The position numbers were made by a program, and so were the translations under genes. Positions 34,445 to 42,338 of a stretch of DNA of 64,000 nucleotides are shown here, in pieces (position 1 is the first letter of the stretch; each line of letters starts with the position of its first letter). The notes under the pieces were generated by a model, which worked only from the letters and a program-made list of their open reading frames with translations, did no database searches and had not been told where the DNA came from. Location: positions 3,055,926-3,119,925 of the forward strand of contig CP051233.1 of the NCBI GenBank assembly GCA_017792425.1. The letters run 5' to 3'. This DNA is from Thalassovita sp. Lineage in GTDB: Bacteria; Pseudomonadota; Alphaproteobacteria; Rhodobacterales; Rhodobacteraceae.

Positions 34445-34492
34445 TTACGTCACTCAGAAAATGACGTGACGTATCGGTTACGTAAACGTCAA
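34445..34492. promoter_or_regulatory. cluster of ACGT-containing dyads, candidate MerR (LiuR-like) operators
   Basis: TTACGTCA (34445-34452) is followed after 9 bases by TGACGTGA, a near-perfect inverted partner. TTACGTAAACGTCAA (34478-34492) is a second, compact dyad. Both lie in the 226-base gap upstream of the second MerR gene and the acyl-CoA dehydrogenase. The second resembles LiuR-type operators as I remember them. Confidence 0.55.
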
Positions 34493-34561
34493 TCACTGTT
34501 GTAACAAACGGGATGTCACCGCATTTCTTTACCCAGCGTTAAATTCTTCGGAGGGAATGCT

Positions 34562-34963
34562 GTGACGAAGGAAACCATGACGATCCGCGAAATGTGTGAC
34601 GCATTTCAGGTGACCCCGCGCACTCTGCGCTTCTACGAGGCCAAAGAGCTTCTGTTCCCGATCCGGGAAGGACAGAAACGCCTGTTCACCCATCGGGACC
34701 GCGGTCGGCTGAAACTGATCCTGCGGGGCAAGCGTTTTGGCTTCAGCCTAGAGGAAATCCGGCAATTGCTGGACCTCTACAACATGGGCGATGCCCAGCT
34801 GACCCAGCTGGAGCGGACATACAAGGTGGCGCAGGAACGCCTGCGTGACATGGAACAGCAACGCGATGAGCTGAACGAAGCCATCGAAGAGCTGAAAGAA
34901 CAGATGATGTGGGGCGAAAAGATGATCGTCTCGCTGAAGAAACAGGAAAAGGCCGCCGAGTAA
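34562..34963 (+). CDS. MerR-family transcriptional regulator (second paralogue)
   Basis: This 133-residue protein shares the domain plan of its neighbour: winged helix IREMCDAFQVTPRTLRFYEAKELLFPIREG, then a long coiled coil (about 75-125). GGAGGG eight bases upstream supports the GTG start at 34562. It begins 26 bases before the acyl-CoA dehydrogenase gene and is almost certainly cotranscribed with it, so it is the likely regulator of the fatty-acid oxidation genes that follow and of itself through the dyads in front. Confidence 0.88.
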   Translation: MTKETMTIREMCDAFQVTPRTLRFYEAKELLFPIREGQKRLFTHRDRGRLKLILRGKRFGFSLEEIRQLLDLYNMGDAQLTQLERTYKVAQERLRDMEQQRDELNEAIEELKEQMMWGEKMIVSLKKQEKAAE

Positions 34964-34989
34964 GACCGGCGCAAAGTGGGAGAGAGACC

Positions 34990-36765
34990 ATGCCGACCTA
35001 TACCGCACCGATCAAGGACATGCAGTTCATCCTGCACGACGTGCTGAAGATCAGCCAATCGGATATTCCGGGCTATTCCGAACTGGAAGCGGACTTTACC
35101 GCGGCCGTGCTGGAAGAGGCCGGGAAACTGACCGGTGAAGTCCTGGCGCCGCTGAACACCGTGGGTGATCAGGAAGGCTGCCGGCTGGAAAACGGCATCG
35201 TCTATACCCCAACTGGGTTCAAGGAAGCCTTTGAGCAGGTTAAGGAAGGCGGCTGGACCGGTCTGGACATGCCCGAAGAATACGGCGGCCAGAACATGCC
35301 CTATGTGATGGGCACCGCCGTGGGCGAGATGTTCAGCTCGTCCAACCAGGCGTTCACCATGTACCAGGGCCTGACCCACGGCGCGGCGTCTGCCATCCTG
35401 GCGCACGGCACGGATGAACAGAAAAACAAGTGGCTGCCGAAAATGGTGTCCTGCGAATGGACCGGCACCATGAACCTGACCGAGCCCCATTGCGGCACCG
35501 ATCTGGGCCTGATGCGCACCAAGGCCGTCCCGCAAGGCAACGGTACCTACAAGATTTCCGGCCAGAAGATCTTTATCTCGGCGGGCGACCACGACATGGC
35601 CGACAACATCGTCCATCTGGTGCTGGCCAAGATCCCCGGCGGGCCCGAGGGCATCAAGGGTGTGTCGCTGTTCATCGTCCCTAAATTCCTGGTCGATGAC
35701 GAAGGCAACATCGGCGCGCGTAACGGTGTCACCGTGGGCAACATCGAGAAAAAGATGGGCATCCACGGCAACTCGACCTGCGTGCTGAACTATGACGAGG
35801 CCGAAGGCTACCTGCTGGGCGAAGAACACAAGGGCATGCGCGCCATGTTCACCATGATGAACGAGGCCCGCCTGGGCGTCGGCATGCAGGGTCTGGCTGC
35901 GGCAGAGGTCGCCTATCAGAACGCCGTGGACTACGCCAAGGACCGCCTGCAGGGTCGCGATGTGACCGGCGTGAAGAACCCCGACGGCCCCGCCGATCCG
36001 CTGATCGTACACCCGGACATCCGCCGTTCACTTATGGATCAGAAATCCTTTGCCGAGGGCGCGCGCGCCTTCATCCTGTGGGGCGCCACCATGATCGACG
36101 CCGCCCACCGCAAGGACGACAGGGCCGCAGATGGGCTGGTGTCGCTGCTAACCCCGGTCATCAAGGGCTTCCTGACTGACGAAGGCTACGACATGACCGT
36201 CCGCGCCCAGCAGATCTATGGCGGCCACGGCTACATCGAAGAACACGGTATGAGCCAGTTCACCCGCGACGCCCGGATCGCCATGATCTATGAAGGCGCC
36301 AACGGCGTGCAGGCGCTGGACCTGGTGGGCCGCAAACTGGCTGCCGACGGGGGCAAACACGTGATGGCCTTCTTCGAACTGGTCAAAACATTCTGCAAGG
36401 ACAATGCCGACAACGAGGCGCTGAAGGACTTCATCGACCCGCTGAAAGCCGCATCGAAGGATCTGCAGGCAGCGGGTATGTACTTCATGCAGAACGGCAT
36501 GAAGAACCCCAACAACGCGCTGTCCGGGTCATATGACTTCATGCACCTGTTCGGCCACGTTTGCCTGGGTCTGATGTGGGCGCAGATGGCCAAGGCCGCG
36601 ACCGAGGCGCTGGCTGCGGGGGCGTCGGACAAGGCGTTCTACGAAACCAAATTGACCACTGGGCGCTATTACATGGCGCGCCGCCTGCCCGCCACCGCCA
36701 TGCACCTGGCCCGCATCAACAGCGGTGCGGATACGGTGATGGCTCTGGACGCGGCGAATTTCTGA
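34990..36765 (+). CDS. acyl-CoA dehydrogenase (long, C-terminally extended type)
   Basis: This 591-residue FAD enzyme is longer than the usual 380-residue acyl-CoA dehydrogenases because of a C-terminal extension (after about 450), as in the group that includes the 3-methylmercaptopropionyl-CoA dehydrogenase DmdC. MNLTEPHCGTDLGLMRTKA binds FAD, QQIYGGHGYIEEHGMSQFTRDARIAMIYEGANGVQALDLVGRKL is the C-terminal motif, and the glutamate in MIYEGANG is the expected catalytic base. It introduces the 2,3-double bond into an acyl-CoA. DmdC itself cannot be claimed: DmdB and DmdD are not adjacent. Confidence 0.9.
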   Translation: MPTYTAPIKDMQFILHDVLKISQSDIPGYSELEADFTAAVLEEAGKLTGEVLAPLNTVGDQEGCRLENGIVYTPTGFKEAFEQVKEGGWTGLDMPEEYGGQNMPYVMGTAVGEMFSSSNQAFTMYQGLTHGAASAILAHGTDEQKNKWLPKMVSCEWTGTMNLTEPHCGTDLGLMRTKAVPQGNGTYKISGQKIFISAGDHDMADNIVHLVLAKIPGGPEGIKGVSLFIVPKFLVDDEGNIGARNGVTVGNIEKKMGIHGNSTCVLNYDEAEGYLLGEEHKGMRAMFTMMNEARLGVGMQGLAAAEVAYQNAVDYAKDRLQGRDVTGVKNPDGPADPLIVHPDIRRSLMDQKSFAEGARAFILWGATMIDAAHRKDDRAADGLVSLLTPVIKGFLTDEGYDMTVRAQQIYGGHGYIEEHGMSQFTRDARIAMIYEGANGVQALDLVGRKLAADGGKHVMAFFELVKTFCKDNADNEALKDFIDPLKAASKDLQAAGMYFMQNGMKNPNNALSGSYDFMHLFGHVCLGLMWAQMAKAATEALAAGASDKAFYETKLTTGRYYMARRLPATAMHLARINSGADTVMALDAANF

Positions 36766-36818
36766 ACGAAAATGGCTGGCGCGCCATCCCGTGCGCCAGC
36801 CAACCGAACGGAGACCCC

Positions 36819-37031
36819 ATGCCCAAACGCTTTCGCCTGACCCGCCGCTTCAACGCCGCAATGACCGAGGACGGATACCGCCGTCTGAAAAAGTTCGCGC
36901 ATGACGCCGGTCTGGACGAAGGAGAGGCCCTGTCATTCCTGTTCGAGAATTTCGACAGCGTCATCAACGAGGACACGTTCGCGCACCGGATGCGGCTGTT
37001 CAATTCGGAACTGGACGCGCGAAAGCGCTAG
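36819..37031 (+). CDS. hypothetical small protein downstream of acyl-CoA dehydrogenase
   Basis: I do not recognise this 70-residue protein. It is basic at the N-terminus (MPKRFRLTRRF), then mostly helical with an acidic LDEGEALSFLFENFDSVINED stretch, and could be a ribbon-helix-helix-like or adaptor protein. CGGAG lies eight bases before the ATG. It is 53 bases after the dehydrogenase gene and in the same orientation, so probably in its operon. Confidence 0.72.
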   Translation: MPKRFRLTRRFNAAMTEDGYRRLKKFAHDAGLDEGEALSFLFENFDSVINEDTFAHRMRLFNSELDARKR

Positions 37032-37084
37032 GAAAAACGGAGGAGCCCCACCGGTAAACGCCGGCCTGCCGAAAGGGCAGAAAA

Positions 37085-37108
37085 TTGAGTATTTTCGGCA
37101 AGATGAAA
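37085..37108 (+). repeat. dispersed element core, copy D (arm of an inverted pair)
   Basis: GAGTATTTT-C-GGCAAGATGAAA lies in the 300-base gap 37032-37331. Its reverse complement, with one mismatch, is at 37267-37289. The core resembles the GTATT...CCAAGAAAAA part of copies A-C. Confidence 0.55.
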
Positions 37109-37204
37109 CAGCAGGGGGGGTGCGGGCCTCACCCCGAGCGCCGGCCTAATGGCGTCAGGAACGGGGTGAGGTTTCGCCTTGCACGTCCATCGGCTCTCCA
37201 GCCT

Positions 37205-37250
37205 GTAACGCAGCGTCAGTCGTAACGCATTAGCCTTAACGGTGCGTTAC
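37205..37250. promoter_or_regulatory. triple GTAACGCA box upstream of the glutathione transferase gene
   Basis: GTAACGCA occurs at 37205-37212 and 37222-37229 (17 bases apart) and as its exact reverse complement TGCGTTAC at 37243-37250. Two direct and one inverted 8-base copies within 46 bases, 82 bases before the next start codon, look like a regulator binding region. Confidence 0.5.
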
Positions 37251-37266
37251 CAGCAAACTGCCAACC

Positions 37267-37289
37267 TTTTCATCTTGCCAAAAATACTC
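37267..37289 (-). repeat. dispersed element core, copy E (arm of an inverted pair)
   Basis: On the minus strand GAGTATTTTTGGCAAGATGA plus AAA, matching copy D (37085-37108) at all but one position, in opposite orientation 158 bases away. The region between the arms holds the GTAACGCA boxes and a CCTCACCCCG/CGGGGTGAGG inverted pair (about 37128-37171), but no gene. Confidence 0.55.
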
Positions 37290-37331
37290 ACACTCCAACG
37301 CAAGGACATGCGCGAACAGGGAGGACTGGGC

Positions 37332-37955
37332 ATGACGATGAAACTTTACTGCTTTGGCGAAAGCGGGAATTCCTACAAGGCGGCCCTGCCGCTGGAACTG
37401 GGCGGACTGGATTGGGAACCGGCCTGGGTGGATTTCTTTCACGGCGCATCGCGCACCCCGGAATATCGCGCGATCAACGTGATGGGCGAAGCGCCAGTTC
37501 TGGTGGACGGTGATCTGACGCTAACCCAATCGGGCGTGATCCAGATGTATGTGACAGAAAAGACCGGCAAGTTCGGCGGGAACACCCCGGAAGAGGCGCG
37601 CGAAGTGATGCGCTGGATGTTCTGGGACAATCACAAGATGTCCAGCCAAGCGGGCATGACCCGGTTCCTTATGAACTTTCTGCCGGAAAAGCACCGCAAT
37701 CAGGATGTGATCGACTTCAACCTTGGCCGCCTGAAGGCCGCATACCAGACGCTGAACGCCGCTCTGGAAGGCCGTGACTGGTTGGTGGGTGAGGGCCCAA
37801 CGAACGCTGATTTTTCCTGCTGCGGCTACCTGTACTATCCTGAACCCTTCGGTTTTGACCGCACCGAATGGGCCAATATTGACCGCTGGCTGGGCAACAT
37901 CAGCGCCCTGCCCGGTTGGAAACACCCCTATGACCTGATGCCCCGGACTGCCTAG
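37332..37955 (+). CDS. glutathione S-transferase family protein
   Basis: This 207-residue protein has an N-terminal thioredoxin-like domain (MKLYCFGESGNSYKAALPLELGG, APVLVDGDLTLTQSGVIQMYV, where APVL holds the cis-proline) and an all-helical C-terminal domain with WLVGEGPTNADFSCCGYLYY. It would conjugate glutathione to electrophiles or act in CoA-ester metabolism. GGAGG lies eight bases before the ATG at 37332. It precedes the thiolase by 28 bases, so it is probably transcribed with it. Confidence 0.88.
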   Translation: MTMKLYCFGESGNSYKAALPLELGGLDWEPAWVDFFHGASRTPEYRAINVMGEAPVLVDGDLTLTQSGVIQMYVTEKTGKFGGNTPEEAREVMRWMFWDNHKMSSQAGMTRFLMNFLPEKHRNQDVIDFNLGRLKAAYQTLNAALEGRDWLVGEGPTNADFSCCGYLYYPEPFGFDRTEWANIDRWLGNISALPGWKHPYDLMPRTA

Positions 37956-37983
37956 GCCGGGGATTAACCAAGAGGAAGGCACA

Positions 37984-39195
37984 ATGACCGAAGCCTATAT
38001 CTATGACGCCGTGCGCACGCCACGCGGCAAAGGCCGCCCGGACGGATCGCTGCACGAAGTGACCTCGGTGCGGATGTCCGCAACCATCCTGAACGCGCTG
38101 AAGGCCCGCAATGGCCTGGAAGGCCACGCTGTCGAGGACGTGATCTGGGGCAACGTCACCCAGGTCATGGAACAGGGTGCCTGTCTGGCCCGGACCGCCG
38201 TGCTGGCCTCTGACCTAGATGAATCGATCCCCGGCCTGTCGATCAACCGTTTCTGCGCCTCTGGCATGGAAGCGGTAAACCTGGCTGCCAACCAGGTGCG
38301 CGGCGGGGCAGGTGACGCCTATATCGCCGGTGGCGTCGAAATGATGAGCCGTGTACCGATGGGCAGCGACGGCGCCGCCGTGGCTGCCGATCCATCTGTC
38401 GCCATTGACCGCTATTTCGTTCCGCAGGGCATTTCCGCCGACATCATCGCCACTGAATATGGCTTTACCCGTGATCAAGCCGACGCACTGGCCGTAGAAT
38501 CGCAAAAACGCGCCAAGGCCGCGTGGGACGACAACCGCTTTGCCCGGTCGATCGTGCCGGTACGTGACGTGAACGGCCTGACCATCCTGGACTATGATGA
38601 ATTCATCCGCCCCGGCACCGACATGCAAGGCTTGGGGTCGCTGAAGGCGTCGTTCAAGGACATGGGCGAGGTGATGCCGGGCTTCGACAAGGTGGCGCTG
38701 CTGAAGTACCCGCATCTGGAAAAGATCAACCACATCCACCACGCGGGCAACTCTTCGGGGATCGTGGACGGATCGGCAGGTGTGCTGATCGGCAACGCAG
38801 AATTCGGCAAGAAATATGGCCTGAAGCCGCGCGCGCGCATCCGCCAGACATGCAAGATCGGCACCGAGCCGACCATCATGCTGACCGGCCCGGTCCCTGC
38901 CACCCAGAAAATCCTGGCAGACAGCGGTATGCAGATCGGCGACATCGACCTGTTCGAGGTGAACGAAGCCTTTGCCTCGGTCGTTCTGCGGTTCCAGCAG
39001 GCATTCGACGTGGACATGGACAAGGTCAACGTCAACGGCGGTTCCATCGCGATGGGCCACCCGCTGGGCGCGACCGGCGCGATCATCATCGGCACCCTGC
39101 TGGACGAGCTGGAGCGTCAGGACAAAGAGGTCGGCCTGGCCACCCTGTGCATCGCGTCCGGCATGGGCGCGGCAACCATCATTGAACGCGTGTAA
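37984..39195 (+). CDS. fadA: acetyl-CoA C-acyltransferase (thiolase)
   Basis: This 403-residue degradative thiolase cleaves 3-ketoacyl-CoA with CoA. The nucleophilic cysteine is residue 91 in NRFCASGMEAV, the base histidine is in NGGSIAMGHPLGATGA (about 361) and the second cysteine in LATLCIASGMGAATI (about 387). It starts after an AAGAGGAAGG site. The next gene, 21 bases on, is the multifunctional hydratase/dehydrogenase, giving the alpha and beta partners of a fatty-acid oxidation complex. The symbol is by analogy. Confidence 0.93.
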   Translation: MTEAYIYDAVRTPRGKGRPDGSLHEVTSVRMSATILNALKARNGLEGHAVEDVIWGNVTQVMEQGACLARTAVLASDLDESIPGLSINRFCASGMEAVNLAANQVRGGAGDAYIAGGVEMMSRVPMGSDGAAVAADPSVAIDRYFVPQGISADIIATEYGFTRDQADALAVESQKRAKAAWDDNRFARSIVPVRDVNGLTILDYDEFIRPGTDMQGLGSLKASFKDMGEVMPGFDKVALLKYPHLEKINHIHHAGNSSGIVDGSAGVLIGNAEFGKKYGLKPRARIRQTCKIGTEPTIMLTGPVPATQKILADSGMQIGDIDLFEVNEAFASVVLRFQQAFDVDMDKVNVNGGSIAMGHPLGATGAIIIGTLLDELERQDKEVGLATLCIASGMGAATIIERV

Positions 39196-39216
39196 TCGCG
39201 GGCAGGAGTGATAGAC

Positions 39217-41418
39217 ATGACTGATTTCACCATGAAGAAAGACGCCGACGGCGTCGCCATCATCACCTGGGACTGCCCCGGCAAGACCATGAACGTCATG
39301 AGCGGCGAAGCCCTCATCGTGCTCAGCGACCTGTTCGAAGACGCGCTGGCGGACGAGGCTGTCAAGGGCATCGTGATCACCAGCGGCAAGAAGGACTTTG
39401 CCGGCGGCATGGACCTGAACGTTCTCGCCAAGATGAAGGCGGACGCGGGCGATGAACCGGCACGCGGCCTGTTCGAAGGCATCATGCAGATGCACGGCCT
39501 GCTGCGGAAGATCGAGCTGGCCGGGATGGACTTCAAGACCAAGAAGGGTGGCAAGCCCGTCGCGGCCGCCCTGCCCGGCACCGCTGTCGGCATCGGTCTG
39601 GAACTGCCGTTGTCCACGCACCGCATTTTTGCCGCCGACAACCCCAAGGCCAAGATCGGTCTGCCGGAAATCCTGGTCGGCATCTTCCCAGGCGCAGGCG
39701 GCACCACCCGTTTCGTCCGCAAAATGGGCGCGATGGCGGCCCAGCCCTTCCTGCTGCAGGGCAAGCTGGTTGATCCGAAGAAGGCCAAGGGTGCAGGCAT
39801 CATCGACGAGGTGGTCGAGGATCCGCTGGCAGCCGCCCGCGAATGGGTGCTGAACGCCAAGGAGGCCGACCTGGTGAAACCGTGGGACGCCAAAGGGTAC
39901 AAGATGCCCGGCGGCGCGCCTTATCACCCGGCTGGGTTCCAGACCTTCGTGGGCGCCTCGGCGATGATCAACGCGAACACCCACGGCGCCTATCCGGCCC
40001 CCAAGGCCCTGCTGAGCGCGGTCTACGAAGGCGCGATGGTGCCTTTTGACACCGCCCTGAAGATCGAGGCCCGCTGGTTCACCCATATCCTGATGAACCC
40101 GTCCTCAGCCGCGATGATCCGGTCGCTGTTCCTGAACAAGGAAGCCTTGGAAAAAGGCGCGGTACGTCCGCAGGGTGTCCCGGACCAATCGGTCAAGAAG
40201 ATCGGCGTTCTGGGCGCGGGCATGATGGGCGCGGGCATCGCGCTGGTGTCGGCACAGGCCGGTATGGAAGTGGTGCTGATCGACCGCGACCAAGACGCCG
40301 CCGACCGTGGCAAGGCCTATACCGCGTCCTACCTGGACAAGGGCATGAAGCGCGGCAAAGTCACCGAAGAGAAGAAGGTTGCCGTACTGGGCCAGATCAC
40401 TGCAACCCCGGACCTGGACAAGCTGGCCGGCTGCGACCTGATCATCGAAGCGGTGTTCGAAGATCCGGGCGTAAAGGCTGAAATGACCAAGAAGGTCGAG
40501 GCGATTATCCCCGAGGATTGCATCTTCGCGTCCAACACTTCTACCCTGCCGATCACGGGTCTGGCCGAAGCGTCCGTGCGCCCCGAACAGTTCATCGGCA
40601 TCCACTTCTTCAGCCCGGTGGAGAAGATGTTCCTGGTGGAAATCATCAAGGGCCAGAAAACCGGTGATCGTGCTGTAGCCAAGGCGCTGGACTATGTCCG
40701 CCAGATCAGGAAGACCCCGATCGTGGTCAACGACGCGCGGTTCTTCTACTGCAACCGCTGTATCATTCCCTACGTCAACGAAGGCGCACGGATGATCACC
40801 GAAGGTGTGCCGATGGCGATGATCGACAACGCGGCGCTTCAACTGGGCTTTCCAGTCGGGCCGATCCAGTTGACGGACGAAACCTCGATCGACCTGGGCG
40901 CGAAGATCGCCCGCGCGACCAAGGCCGCGATGGGCGACGCCTATCCCGAAAGCCCGTCGGACGACCTGATCTTCTGGATGGAAGGGCTGGGTCGCATGGG
41001 CCGCAAGGCGAAGGCTGGTTTCTTCGACTATGACGAGGCAGGCAAGCGCCAGGGCTACTGGCAGGGCATGACCGAGAAGTACCCGCTGGCGGAAGAACTG
41101 CCCGCCGTGCAGGACGTGAAGGACCGGCTGATGTTCGCGCAGGTGCTGGAAGCGGTGCGTGCGCTGGAGGAAGGCGTGGTCGAGGACATCCGCGAGGGTG
41201 ACGTCGGCGCCATCCTGGCCTGGGGTTTCGCCCCCTGGACAGGTGGCCCCTACAGCTGGCTGGACATGCTGGGTGCCGAATACGCCGCAGCCCGCTGCGA
41301 CGAGTTGGAAGCAGCCTATGGCGAGCGCTTCAAATGCCCAGCCCTGCTGCGTGAGATGGCCGAGAAGGGCCAGACCTTCTATCGCCGCTTCTCGCCCGAG
41401 GCGAAGGCCGCAGCCTGA
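39217..41418 (+). CDS. fadJ: fatty-acid oxidation multifunctional enzyme (enoyl-CoA hydratase + 3-hydroxyacyl-CoA dehydrogenase)
   Basis: This 733-residue fusion has an N-terminal crotonase domain (GGMDLNVLAKM, PGTAVGIGLELPLSTHRIFA, GLPEILVGIFPGAGGTTR with the catalytic glutamate), an NAD-binding domain (IGVLGAGMMGAGIA, about 330-343; NTSTLPITGLA; HFFSPVEKM with the catalytic histidine) and the C-terminal helical domains. It hydrates 2-enoyl-CoA and oxidises the 3-hydroxyacyl-CoA. The ATG at 39217 follows AGGAG by eight bases; a GTG nine bases earlier is an alternative. It could equally be called FadB. It ends the island and is followed by a terminator. Confidence 0.93.
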   Translation: MTDFTMKKDADGVAIITWDCPGKTMNVMSGEALIVLSDLFEDALADEAVKGIVITSGKKDFAGGMDLNVLAKMKADAGDEPARGLFEGIMQMHGLLRKIELAGMDFKTKKGGKPVAAALPGTAVGIGLELPLSTHRIFAADNPKAKIGLPEILVGIFPGAGGTTRFVRKMGAMAAQPFLLQGKLVDPKKAKGAGIIDEVVEDPLAAAREWVLNAKEADLVKPWDAKGYKMPGGAPYHPAGFQTFVGASAMINANTHGAYPAPKALLSAVYEGAMVPFDTALKIEARWFTHILMNPSSAAMIRSLFLNKEALEKGAVRPQGVPDQSVKKIGVLGAGMMGAGIALVSAQAGMEVVLIDRDQDAADRGKAYTASYLDKGMKRGKVTEEKKVAVLGQITATPDLDKLAGCDLIIEAVFEDPGVKAEMTKKVEAIIPEDCIFASNTSTLPITGLAEASVRPEQFIGIHFFSPVEKMFLVEIIKGQKTGDRAVAKALDYVRQIRKTPIVVNDARFFYCNRCIIPYVNEGARMITEGVPMAMIDNAALQLGFPVGPIQLTDETSIDLGAKIARATKAAMGDAYPESPSDDLIFWMEGLGRMGRKAKAGFFDYDEAGKRQGYWQGMTEKYPLAEELPAVQDVKDRLMFAQVLEAVRALEEGVVEDIREGDVGAILAWGFAPWTGGPYSWLDMLGAEYAAARCDELEAAYGERFKCPALLREMAEKGQTFYRRFSPEAKAAA

Positions 41419-41441
41419 ACCACGACGCAAAGACAGACAGC

Positions 41442-41467
41442 GCGCCCCCGAAAGGGGGCGTGCTTTG
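41442..41467 (+). terminator. terminator of the thiolase-fadJ operon
   Basis: CGCCCCC (41443-41449), a GAAA tetraloop and GGGGGCG (41454-41460) are followed by TGCTTTGTTGTT. Confidence 0.8.
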
Positions 41468-41516
41468 TTGTTCCGATGGGGTGCGCTGGTGCGCACGCAG
41501 GATGAGCCCCGCAGGC

Positions 41517-41567
41517 GGAATGGGGGCTTTGCCACCAAACCCCCAGGGTATTTTCCCCAAGAAAAAG
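41517..41567 (+). repeat. dispersed intergenic element, copy C
   Basis: GGGGGCTTTGCCACCAAACC (a self-complementary GC stretch) is followed by CCCCAGGGTATT, TTCC and CCAAGAAAAAG. It lies between the convergent fadJ and sulfotransferase genes, the same kind of position as copies A and B. Confidence 0.63.
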
Positions 41568-41570
41568 CTG

Positions 41571-42215
41571 TCAGCCGAAGGTATAGCCGAAACGGGTGAT
41601 ATCTGCTGCGCAGAGGTCCGCGATCAAAGCCGCGTCCGTTTCAGAATAGTATTGGCGATAGTCCGACCGGTCTGACCGGTTGATATGGCCGATACTCAAT
41701 TCAAACCCAAGGTGATCCCAGAGCGGTTGCGCATCCCGTGCCAGATGTTCGAGGCGGATATAGGCGGCGCAGCGTTCCCGGCCACGTATGTCCGTCATAT
41801 AGCTCTGATACGGGGCCGCGGAAAGCGAAGCCTGCGTATGAGGATGGTTGATGAACTGAGTGAAGCTGTTGGACTGGGCCAGCCGGACAGCGGGGTGATC
41901 GAAGCCTTGCCCCTGAAGCCAGTGGTAGTAGCTGACGATCCGGTCCCACGGGTTGCGCACCAGGGTGAAGGCAAAGTAATCCTGCACCTGCCCGGGCGAC
42001 ACCAGCCCGTCGATGTCAGCCAAGGTCGAATGTTTCCACAACCTGCCGGCTGTTTTCACCTGCCGCACGCGGTGGCTGCGGCGCCGGGCCTTGGGGGTGT
42101 CACCCAGCATGATATCGTCCTTCATCGCCCTGCCTTCCAGCGCCAGCGCCAAGGAGGTGCCGCCGGTCTTGGGGATGTGGATGAAGATGTATTTGCGGCC
42201 ATGCGACAGGATCAT
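41571..42215 (-). CDS. sulfotransferase family 2 domain protein
   Basis: This 214-residue protein has the two PAPS-binding motifs of the family: IHIPKTGGTSLA near residue 13-24 (5'-phosphosulfate loop) and TLVRNPWDRIVSYYHW near 83-98 (3'-phosphate). It would transfer sulfate from PAPS to a carbohydrate or lipid, but the acceptor is unknown. It stands alone with no surface-polysaccharide genes beside it. Its stop region borders repeat copy C. Confidence 0.87.
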   Translation of the reverse strand: MILSHGRKYIFIHIPKTGGTSLALALEGRAMKDDIMLGDTPKARRRSHRVRQVKTAGRLWKHSTLADIDGLVSPGQVQDYFAFTLVRNPWDRIVSYYHWLQGQGFDHPAVRLAQSNSFTQFINHPHTQASLSAAPYQSYMTDIRGRERCAAYIRLEHLARDAQPLWDHLGFELSIGHINRSDRSDYRQYYSETDAALIADLCAADITRFGYTFG

Positions 42216-42338
42216 GGGTGGACGCTAGCGGATTGCACCGGTTGCGGAAAGACCCCGCACGTAGGGGTTCTTACGATATTGCCCGCCCGGCGCTGCCGCC
42301 TATACTCGCGCAGCAGGAAACCCGAGGAGGAGATCACA

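Noticed and set aside
38215..40086. A 623-residue minus-strand frame over thiolase and fadJ
   Set aside because: Composition is low-complexity and rich in His, Gln, Arg and Gly, without domains; it opposes two well supported genes.
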